A DNA stretch of 17,756 nucleotides, taken from NCBI GenBank assembly GCA_964434235.1, contig CAYSUN010000025.1:1-17756 (forward strand), given 5' to 3'. Position 1 is the first letter of the stretch. The number at the start of each line of letters is the position of its first letter. Below the pieces are notes generated by a model that worked only from the letters and a program-made list of their open reading frames with translations, made no database searches and was not told the DNA's origin. This stretch comes from JABMRF01 sp964434235. GTDB taxonomy: Bacteria > Patescibacteriota > Patescibacteriia > UBA11705 > JABHMO01. The position numbers and the translations under genes are program-made. Positions 6,624 through 12,894 of this stretch are shown piece after piece.

Positions 6624-7010
6624 TTAACTTAATCTGCTTGAAGGTTCATCTTCACCAAAAAGACATTTGCATAAAATAATGGGCATATAAATATCTATGG
6701 CTGAACGAGAGGTGTTTATTATATTGAATTGCATCATCTTAAGCCCAACCGGAGTTCTTTGCCAGGCCAAGAGTTGTTCGATTTCTTGATCTGAAAAATT
6801 ATCCATGTAAATAGGAATAATTGTCTCAAACAAAGCATTCATTATTTCTTGTTCTTTGGTAACCGCAGATTCTTTGATTCTGGCTATATCACTCGGGTTA
6901 AGTTGGTCTATGTCAGAAAGTGTTTTGTTTAATAAAGCTTGAAATTTATCCTTTAATTCTTCGCCATGTAATTCTAATAGTAGATTTTTTACTTTTTCTT
7001 TACTGGCCAT
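6624..7010 (-). CDS. DUF2059-like protein, 128 aa
   Basis: A helical protein whose second half fits the DUF2059 pattern. That pattern is a helix, then 'I-P-I-Y-x-x-x-F-S-x-x-E-I-x-x-L-L-x-W-x-x-T-P-V-G-x-K'. Here it reads IIPIYMDNFSDQEIEQLLAW at 64-83 followed by QRTPVGLKMMQ at 84-94. Family members are normally secreted or periplasmic; this one has no signal peptide and begins MASKEKVKNLLLELHG, so it may be cytoplasmic or rely on its small membrane neighbours. The start is ATG 7010, placed eight bases after AAGGAG; an in-frame TTG at 7028 lies within that ribosome binding site. It is the last gene of a three-gene minus-strand operon and overlaps the preceding small ORF by 11 nt, implying translational coupling. 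Function unknown. Confidence 0.8.
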   Translation of the reverse strand: MASKEKVKNLLLELHGEELKDKFQALLNKTLSDIDQLNPSDIARIKESAVTKEQEIMNALFETIIPIYMDNFSDQEIEQLLAWQRTPVGLKMMQFNIINTSRSAIDIYMPIILCKCLFGEDEPSSRLS

Positions 7011-7149
7011 GATTTTTTCTCCTTGCAATAATACCTATAATAATTAAACCAAATAATACAATCAGCCCCATTTCATTTCTAAACAACAAATCCAGCAAAG
7101 TTGCTACTATGTAGATACTGCAAATAGCAATCCACCGACACTTAGATAT
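7000..7149 (-). CDS. Small two-helix membrane protein, 49 codons, apparent ATA start
   Basis: This reading frame encodes a small membrane protein. A basic start (SKCRW) is followed by a helix (IAICSIYIVATLLDLLF), a polar turn RNEMG, a second helix (LIVLFGLIIIGIIA) and a positive tail RRKNHGQ. It lacks ATG/GTG/TTG at the front. The only codon correctly placed after the strong AAAGGAG ribosome binding site (6-nt spacer) is ATA at 7149-7147. The upstream gene has the identical AAAGGAG plus 6 nt before its ATG. The two peptides also align from residue 1 (M-S-x4-IAI-x2-I-aromatic), which supports 7149 as the initiation position. The stop at 7002-7000 overlaps the DUF2059-like start by 11 nt. The gene is either a non-canonical AUA initiator, a recent start-codon mutation (ATG to ATA), or a sequence error. 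Confidence 0.6.
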   Translation of the reverse strand: MSKCRWIAICSIYIVATLLDLLFRNEMGLIVLFGLIIIGIIARRKNHGQ

Positions 7150-7173
7150 TCGCGGCTCCTTTGTTAATGATTT

Positions 7174-7311
7174 TTAATTCTCAGCAATATGAGCCGTGGT
7201 GATAGCACCTATTACTACAACTATAATTGTTATTAGAGAACCATGGAAGCCAGAAATGACTGCAACTGCGGCCCAGATTCCGAAAATAGCAATTCCTTTT
7301 CCGATTGACAT
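7174..7311 (-). CDS. Small hydrophobic membrane protein, 45 aa
   Basis: A complete 45-aa ORF beginning MSIGKGIAIFGIWAAVAVIS. A first helix (about 6-20) is followed by a short GFHGS turn and a second helix (LITIIVVVIGAITTAHIA, 26-43). It is preceded by AAAGGAG with a 6-nt spacer and by a perfect sigma-70 promoter, so it is very likely expressed despite its size. It is first in the operon with the 49-codon membrane ORF (24 bases downstream, same frame) and the DUF2059-like gene. It appears paralogous to the second ORF. No homologous family is recognised. Confidence 0.78.
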   Translation of the reverse strand: MSIGKGIAIFGIWAAVAVISGFHGSLITIIVVVIGAITTAHIAEN

Positions 7312-7354
7312 TTAAGTCTCCTTTGGTGGTTGAATTTCAATGAACTGATAGAAA

Positions 7355-7383
7355 ATTATAAATTATTTTCTAGTTTTTGTCAA
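7355..7383 (-). promoter_or_regulatory. Consensus sigma-70 promoter of the small membrane operon
   Basis: Minus strand TTGACA (7383-7378), exactly 17 nt, TATAAT (7360-7355). Predicted start is near 7348, giving a leader of about 37 nt to ATG 7311. Confidence 0.9.
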
Positions 7384-7387
7384 TGGT

Positions 7388-7416
7388 TTTACGAAATGCT
7401 ATAAATTTAGTATAAT
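7388..7416 (+). promoter_or_regulatory. Promoter for the P-type ATPase
   Basis: TATAAT at 7411-7416 with a weak -35 (TTTACG, 7388-7393) at 17 nt. The leader would be about 35 nt and contains no Shine-Dalgarno sequence. Its -35 lies only a few bases from the divergent operon's -35, so the two promoters are back-to-back. Confidence 0.6.
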
Positions 7417-7457
7417 CGAACTGTAAATTAGTTTATATTTAAATACAAAAACAAAAT

Positions 7458-10040
7458 ATGGAATTTTATCATTTAACAAAAAATGAAGTTTTTAAGGTTA
7501 TTGATTCATCTGAAAAAGGTTTAACTAGCAAACAATCAAATGAAAGATTAAGTAAATTTGGGAGAAATGAACTACAAGAAAAGTCCAATTGTTCAAGATT
7601 AAAAATTTTCATTCAACAATTCCATAGTTTTATAGTTTATATTTTGATTAGTGCTTTTTTGATTTCTCTTGTTTTGAATGAATATTTAGATGCTTCAGTG
7701 ATTGGTGCTATTATTATTCTTAATGCACTTCTCGGTTTTGTACAAGAATACAAAGCAGAAAAAGCGATTGAAGCTTTGCAAAAATTGGCAACGCCACTAA
7801 CTATTGTTCTTCGAGATGGTCTTAAACAAGAAGTTGATTCTCGAAATTTAGTAATTGGAGATGTTGTGTTTCTTGAAGCTGGTACAAAAATTCCAGCTGA
7901 TTGTTATTTGATTAGAGCGGTGGAGTTGCAAGTTGATGAATCAACTTTAACTGGTGAAAGTGTTCCAGTAAACAAAAAAGTTTTACAAATTGAAAAAGAT
8001 AAAGGTTTAAATGAACGAATCAATACTTTGTACGCTTCTACGACTATTACAACAGGAAAAGCTATGGCTGTGGTTGTGAAAATTGGCATGCAAACAGAAA
8101 TTGGTAAAATTGCTGGCATAATTCAAAGAAGCAAAGAAGGTGATACTCCGTTACAAAGAAAACTTAGTAAGTTTGGAATGAAATTAGGTTTATTGGTCTT
8201 AATCCTTTGTACTTTCATTTTTATTGCAGGTTATCTTACTGGTCAAGAAATTTTTGAAATGCTTTTAGTTTCAATTTCTTTGGCAGTTGCAGCGATCCCT
8301 GAAGGTTTGCCGGCTGTGGTAACGATTAGTTTAGCAATCGGTGTTCAAAGAATGATAAGAAAAAATGTTTTGATAAGAAAATTATCAGCAGTTGAAACAT
8401 TAGGTAGTACGACAGTTATTTGTACAGACAAAACTGGCACGTTAACTAGAAATGAAATGACTGTACAAAAAATTTATTTAAATGATTTTGAAGTGGATGT
8501 GACTGGTAGCGGTTATGATTTAGTTGGAGAATTCCAATCACAAGGTGAACTTGTTCAGATTAAAAAATTACAAGAAATTATTAAAGTTGGTGTTTTGTGT
8601 AATGACGCAGAGTTAATTGGGCAACATTTTATGGGTGATCCTACTGATATTGCTTTATTAGTTGTAGGAAAAAAGTCAGGTATATATCCAACTTATGAAA
8701 GAGTAGAAGAAAAACCATTTACTTCAGAAACAAGATTTATGAGTGTTTGGAATATGGTTGCAGGGAAAAAGATTTTGTATCTTAAGGGTGCGCCGGAAAT
8801 TGTCATGGGAAAATGTCAGAAAATAATGACTTCAACTGGGCTTGTAGCTTTTACTGAAAAACAAAAAAACATTTTCTTTGCAAAAAATGAGAAGTTTGCT
8901 GAAAAAGCTTTACGCGTACTTGGTTTTGCTTATAGTGAAACAGGTGAGGAAAAAGATTTAGTTTTCCTTGGCTTAATGGGCATGATTGATCCGCCAAGAA
9001 GTGATGTTAAGGAATCAATTTTACAATGCCGAGAAGCTGGTATTCGAGTGGTTATGATTACTGGCGATCATAAATTAACCGCCGAAGCAATTGGAGCCAA
9101 GGTCGGAATTTGGGGTAAATCAATTACTGGTGATGAGCTAGACAAGATGAGTAATTCTGAATTCAATAAAGTACTCCGAGACACTAATATTTACGCTAGA
9201 GTAAGTCCGGCTCATAAAGTTAAAATTCTAGAAGCGTATCAACGAAAAAATAACATAGTGGCCATGACTGGCGATGGAGTTAATGATGCGCCAGCTATTA
9301 AAAGAGCTGATATTGGTATTGCTGTAAATACAAGCTCTGATGTTACCAAGCAAGCAGCTGATATGATTTTGACTGATAATCATTTTAGGTCTATTGTTAG
9401 TGCAATAGAAGAAGGACGACATATTTTTCAAAATATTAGGAAGTTTATTAAATATTTACTCAGTTGTAATTTAAGTGAAGTTTTAGTGGTTTTTATTGGA
9501 GTCGTTGCCGGAATTGGGACACCTTTGATTGCTGTGCAAATTTTATGGATGAATTTGATAACTGACGGTTTACCAGCTTTAGCTTTGAGTTTAGAACCAG
9601 CCGGAAAAAGAGTAATGAAAAAATTACCAAGAAATCCAAAAGAATCAATTCTAAATTATTCAACTGTTTTTGAGATGTTATTTCTTAGCGCTGTTATGAC
9701 CGCAATAACTTTATTTTTGTTTAATGCTTATAAGGGAAATTTGGTTTATGCGAGTACTGTTGCTTTTACTGCTTTAGTCTTTTTGCAATTATTTAATAGT
9801 TTGAACTGTCGTTCAACTTTATCTTTATTTAAAATTAAATTTTGGGGTAATCCAAAATTATTACTAGCTATTGTTTTTTCTTTTTTACTTCAATTAGTCG
9901 TAATTTATTCACCAATTAGAATTTTCTTAAAATCAGATCAGTTACTATTAAAAGATTTAGTCATAGTTTTAGGTTTTACTCTTTTAATTATTGTTGCTTC
10001 TGAAATTTATAAATTTATAAAAAACTATAAAAAAAATTAA
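7458..10040 (+). CDS. P-type cation-transporting ATPase, Ca2+ (P2A) type
   Basis: An 860-aa ATP-driven cation pump of the SERCA/PMR1-like group, expected to export Ca2+ across the cytoplasmic membrane. Domains in order: cation N-terminal domain (1-50), M1-M2 (about 55-95), actuator with LTGES (164-168), M3-M4 with PEGLP (281-285), the phosphorylation site D324 in CTDKTGTLT, the nucleotide-binding KGAP (443-446), ITGDH (534-538), the hinge MTGDGVNDAP (603-612), and M5-M10. Ca2+-site residues by analogy with SERCA are E282 in M4, N671 and E674 in M5, and N699, T702 and D703 in M6 (WMNLITDGLPAL). In M8 the position matching SERCA E908 is Q777, so a single-site pump like PMR1/SPCA is likely. Full length, intact, no Shine-Dalgarno sequence. 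A 102-aa orphan begins one base after its stop. Mn2+ or another divalent substrate cannot be excluded. Confidence 0.95.
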   Translation: MEFYHLTKNEVFKVIDSSEKGLTSKQSNERLSKFGRNELQEKSNCSRLKIFIQQFHSFIVYILISAFLISLVLNEYLDASVIGAIIILNALLGFVQEYKAEKAIEALQKLATPLTIVLRDGLKQEVDSRNLVIGDVVFLEAGTKIPADCYLIRAVELQVDESTLTGESVPVNKKVLQIEKDKGLNERINTLYASTTITTGKAMAVVVKIGMQTEIGKIAGIIQRSKEGDTPLQRKLSKFGMKLGLLVLILCTFIFIAGYLTGQEIFEMLLVSISLAVAAIPEGLPAVVTISLAIGVQRMIRKNVLIRKLSAVETLGSTTVICTDKTGTLTRNEMTVQKIYLNDFEVDVTGSGYDLVGEFQSQGELVQIKKLQEIIKVGVLCNDAELIGQHFMGDPTDIALLVVGKKSGIYPTYERVEEKPFTSETRFMSVWNMVAGKKILYLKGAPEIVMGKCQKIMTSTGLVAFTEKQKNIFFAKNEKFAEKALRVLGFAYSETGEEKDLVFLGLMGMIDPPRSDVKESILQCREAGIRVVMITGDHKLTAEAIGAKVGIWGKSITGDELDKMSNSEFNKVLRDTNIYARVSPAHKVKILEAYQRKNNIVAMTGDGVNDAPAIKRADIGIAVNTSSDVTKQAADMILTDNHFRSIVSAIEEGRHIFQNIRKFIKYLLSCNLSEVLVVFIGVVAGIGTPLIAVQILWMNLITDGLPALALSLEPAGKRVMKKLPRNPKESILNYSTVFEMLFLSAVMTAITLFLFNAYKGNLVYASTVAFTALVFLQLFNSLNCRSTLSLFKIKFWGNPKLLLAIVFSFLLQLVVIYSPIRIFLKSDQLLLKDLVIVLGFTLLIIVASEIYKFIKNYKKN

Positions 10041-10041
10041 T

Positions 10042-10350
10042 ATGAAATTCAAGTTTCCATATAAAGGACATTCAGCTCGAGAGTTAGTTAGAACTTGTGG
10101 TTATGGCGAATGGCAAGATCATGAGCATGACAAGCTTAGTTATACGCGTAAGCTTGGAGGGGGAAATTATCCTCGGTTTCATATTTATATTGATGAATTT
10201 GAAAATTATTTTGAAGTTAATTTGCATTTAGACCAAAAGCAAGCCTCATACATAAAAGGAAAAGCTCATTCTGGTGAATATGATGGCGATCAAGTCGAAG
10301 CAGAAGCCCAGAGAATTACGAGTATCATTGCCAGGGGGTTTGGCATGTAA
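10042..10350 (+). CDS. Conserved hypothetical protein, 102 aa
   Basis: A small soluble protein of a type I associate with CPR genomes, though I know no function. Conserved-looking landmarks are the early TCGYGEW, YTRKLGGGNYPRFHIYID at 34-51, FEVNLHLDQKQASY at 57-70, and AHSGEYDGDQVEAEAQRI at 76-93. The alternating hydrophobic strands (FHIYI, FEVNLHL) suggest a compact alpha/beta fold. The LHLDQK/HSGEYD motif is rich in acids and histidines and could bind a metal or nucleotide, which is inference. The start lies one base after the ATPase stop, so it is cotranscribed and probably translationally coupled; a terminator follows at once. Pairing with the Ca2+ ATPase may be functional or merely positional. 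Confidence 0.85.
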   Translation: MKFKFPYKGHSARELVRTCGYGEWQDHEHDKLSYTRKLGGGNYPRFHIYIDEFENYFEVNLHLDQKQASYIKGKAHSGEYDGDQVEAEAQRITSIIARGFGM

Positions 10351-10352
10351 CA

Positions 10353-10378
10353 AAAAACTCACCTGAGAGCGAGTTTTT
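10353..10378. terminator. Bidirectional terminator between the ATPase operon and DUF1003
   Basis: AAAAACTC (10353-10360) pairs with GAGTTTTT (10371-10378) around a 10-nt loop. The A and T arms give a T tract on either strand. It separates convergent genes. Confidence 0.8.
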
Positions 10379-10395
10379 AATGATCAATTTTATTT

Positions 10396-10833
10396 TTACT
10401 TTTTGTCTAATTTTTTCTTGATTGAAGCTAATTCTAAAAGAATTTTTTCAACATCTCGGCTGGTTTTTCGGTCTACTAAGTAATCAAATCTTTGGCTTAA
10501 GCGATCTCTCTCAGCTTGGCGATTGTTACTCATTAGAATTACTGGAGCTTGAAGTGCAGCTAAACAAGAAAGTGTTAAATTTAAAATTATAAATGGCCAT
10601 GGATCCCAACGAACTTGCCAAGCAACTAAATTTAGTCCCACCCAGATAGCAATATAAGTTAGAACAAGAATTATAAATGTCCAACTGCCACATGTTCTAG
10701 TAACAATGTCAGCTGCTCGTTGTCTAAATGTTCTGTGTTCTTTTGGCAAAATCGGTAATTCGTTTTTTGTTGTAACGCCACAATTTTTTAAATCAGAAAA
10801 TTTATTAGGAATTTGTACTTGCTTTTTGATCAT
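10396..10833 (-). CDS. DUF1003 membrane protein, 145 aa
   Basis: A clear DUF1003 family member. After a 30-residue polar start, the basic segment FRQRAADIVTRTCGSWTFI (37-55) leads into helix 1. A loop with the family's WDPWPFIILNLTLS (about 76-89) and helix 2 (CLAALQAPVILMSNN, about 90-104) follow. Next comes the hallmark RQAERDRLSQRFDYLVDRKT (105-124) and a helical tail. The family has two membrane helices and no settled biochemical role. Start ATG 10833 has no Shine-Dalgarno sequence, but an extended -10 promoter lies about 28 nt upstream. Length is slightly shorter than many members but all core motifs are present. Confidence 0.92.
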   Translation of the reverse strand: MIKKQVQIPNKFSDLKNCGVTTKNELPILPKEHRTFRQRAADIVTRTCGSWTFIILVLTYIAIWVGLNLVAWQVRWDPWPFIILNLTLSCLAALQAPVILMSNNRQAERDRLSQRFDYLVDRKTSRDVEKILLELASIKKKLDKK

Positions 10834-10860
10834 AAGTTTATTAATGTATTAGATGTGTAA

Positions 10861-10869
10861 ATTATAACA
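10861..10869 (-). promoter_or_regulatory. Extended -10 promoter for the DUF1003 gene
   Basis: Minus strand TGT-TATAAT (10869-10861), an exact -10 hexamer with a TGn extension. No clear -35. The predicted leader is about 20 nt. Confidence 0.65.
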
Positions 10870-10887
10870 TAAAAATAAAAAATAAAG

Positions 10888-11097
10888 AAAACATAAAAAC
10901 AAGAAAACAAGAAAAAGAAAGATCCAAGTAACAAGAAAAATTTAATACTTAAGCACCACGAAGTGGTCACGTTGTGACAAGACATAGAGCATAGAACATA
11001 AAGCATAGAGCAACTACTTAAGCTAGTTTATTGCTTACTGTTTAACATTTAATATTTAACGTTTATATTCATTTACTTAATACTTACTTTTTCTTAT
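10888..11097. repeat. Low-complexity leader region upstream of dnaG
   Basis: The 268-nt gap between DUF1003 and dnaG holds no gene. It contains, in order: an 'acaagaaa' array (about 10896-10938); 'tacttaag' at 10946-10953; two overlapping small palindromes (10955-10978); an 'agcataga'-type array (gacatagagcatagaacata and following, 10981-11011); a second 'tacttaag' at 11015-11022; and a 'ttaacatttaa'-type run (11041-11090) up to the dnaG start. No clear promoter or Shine-Dalgarno sequence. The composition resembles the leaders of RuBisCO and AMP phosphorylase. Confidence 0.6.
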
Positions 11098-11101
11098 TAA
11101 T

Positions 11102-12892
11102 ATGTCCGATCACGTTGAAGAAATAAAACAGAAATTAGATATCGTCAATGTAATTGGCGAATATTTAGAATTGAAAAGAGCTGGTAATAGTTTTAAAGCT
11201 AAGTGCCCTTTTCATAATGAAAAAACACCTTCTTTTAATGTTTCGCCAGACAGACAAATTTTTCATTGTTTTGGTTGTGGTGAAGGTGGTGATATGTTTA
11301 CTTTTGTACAAAAGATTGAAGGGATTGAATTTCCTGAAGCTTTGCGTATACTGGCGCAAAAAGCTGGTGTGGAAATTGAAAAATTCGACCCAAGAATTAC
11401 TAGCGAAAAAAATAGACTTGGAGAAATTTGTGAAAGCACAACAAATCTTTGGCAAGCTATACTTAATCAGCCAGAAGGCAAATCAGCGAAAGAATATATT
11501 ATAAATAGAAAATTATCAGAAGAAACAGTAACAAATTTTAGAATTGGTTATTCGCCAGACAGTTGGGATTTTACCTTAAAAAAATTATTACAAGAAAAAT
11601 ATTCAGAGCATGAAATTTTTACAGCTGGAATAACTGTAAAAAAAGAAAAAGGAACTGGTTATTATGATCGATTCCGCGATAGAGTTATATTTCCTATCCA
11701 AGATGTTCATGGCTATGTAGTTGGTTTTACTGGTCGAGCACTTAATTCTGAAGTTCAAGCAAAGTATATAAACACACCAGAAGGTCCAATCTATCACAAA
11801 GGCAGAATATTGTATGGTTTAGACAAAGCAAAGCAAGCTATTCGTAAAGCTGATTATGCGATTGTTGTCGAAGGTAATATGGACGTAATAACAGCTCATC
11901 AAGCTGGTTATAAAAATGTGGTTGCGTGTTCTGGCACAGCTTTGACCAAAGAACAAATTCAATTAGTAAAAAGATATTCAAACAATGTAGCTTTATGTTT
12001 TGATTCAGACGAAGCAGGACAAACAGCTTCTAAGAGAAGTATTGATTTACTTATTGAAGAAGAAATGAATGTTAAAATTATTGAATTGGTTTCTGGTAAA
12101 GATCCTGATGAATGTATAAATAATAATATAAATGATTGGAAAAAATCGCTACAGCAAGCCAAATTGGTTATGCAGTATTATTTTGATAAATCTTTGACTG
12201 AAGAAAACTTAATGGATATAAGTAAAAAAACAATAATCACAAAAAAATTATTACACGAAATAAGTAAGCATTTAAATAAGATTGAACAAGATCATTGGTT
12301 GAAAAAACTAGCCCAAATTTTGCAGGTTGATGTTCGTTTGCTTTGGGATTCTATGCCTCAAACCAGTAATAATTATAAATCGGTTAAACCAGTTGAGAAA
12401 AGTATGGTAACCGAGGCAATAAAGGCTTCAAATAAAGACGATAAACCAGTTGAATCAATTTTAACAATATTATTAGGTTATCCAGATTTGATAAATTATG
12501 CGATTGAAAATTTATGGCCGGAAAATATTAATAACAAAGAATTGCAAGATGTTTACAAAAAGATAATTTTGTATTATAATAACAACGATAAAGATTTAAG
12601 TCGAAAGACAATTGCAAAATTTTTAGAATCTGAGGATTTAAGTATAACTCAGGATTATTTAAATAGTTTAATATTGAACATTGAACAAGAGTACCCTGAT
12701 TTTACGAGAGAACAGTTTCAAGAGGAATTAATGCAGTTAATAAAATCATGCAAAATTAATTTTCTTAATGAAAAAATTAATCAGCTTAATGGGCGACTAA
12801 TAATCGCGGGCAGTCAAAAGGATAATGCTTTGGAAAATAAAATTTCTAGGCAAATCCAAGATTGCTCAGAGCAGTTAGATCGTCTCAAATAA
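11102..12892 (+). CDS. dnaG: DNA primase DnaG
   Basis: DnaG makes the RNA primers used by the replisome. The 596-aa protein is of usual bacterial length. The N-terminal CHC2 zinc-binding domain is complete: C35, H38, C56 and C59 (CPFHNEKTPSF; CFGCGEGGD). The catalytic core includes the basic RNA-polymerase motif FRDRVIFPI (191-199), TOPRIM glutamate E257 in VVEGNMDVI, and DSDEAG (301-306). The remaining C-terminal half (about 360-596) is lysine-rich and helical, the expected helicase-interaction region, and is poorly conserved. ATG 11102 gives the standard N-terminus just before the zinc domain. No Shine-Dalgarno sequence. rpoD starts two bases after the stop, the classic macromolecular synthesis operon order, but rpsU, often first in this operon, is not upstream here. 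Confidence 0.97.
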   Translation: MSDHVEEIKQKLDIVNVIGEYLELKRAGNSFKAKCPFHNEKTPSFNVSPDRQIFHCFGCGEGGDMFTFVQKIEGIEFPEALRILAQKAGVEIEKFDPRITSEKNRLGEICESTTNLWQAILNQPEGKSAKEYIINRKLSEETVTNFRIGYSPDSWDFTLKKLLQEKYSEHEIFTAGITVKKEKGTGYYDRFRDRVIFPIQDVHGYVVGFTGRALNSEVQAKYINTPEGPIYHKGRILYGLDKAKQAIRKADYAIVVEGNMDVITAHQAGYKNVVACSGTALTKEQIQLVKRYSNNVALCFDSDEAGQTASKRSIDLLIEEEMNVKIIELVSGKDPDECINNNINDWKKSLQQAKLVMQYYFDKSLTEENLMDISKKTIITKKLLHEISKHLNKIEQDHWLKKLAQILQVDVRLLWDSMPQTSNNYKSVKPVEKSMVTEAIKASNKDDKPVESILTILLGYPDLINYAIENLWPENINNKELQDVYKKIILYYNNNDKDLSRKTIAKFLESEDLSITQDYLNSLILNIEQEYPDFTREQFQEELMQLIKSCKINFLNEKINQLNGRLIIAGSQKDNALENKISRQIQDCSEQLDRLK

Positions 12893-12894
12893 TT

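Noticed and set aside
12862..12894. Overlap of rpoD into dnaG from a TTG start
   Set aside because: The extra residues come from dnaG coding sequence in another frame; ATG 12895 right after the dnaG stop is the normal arrangement.
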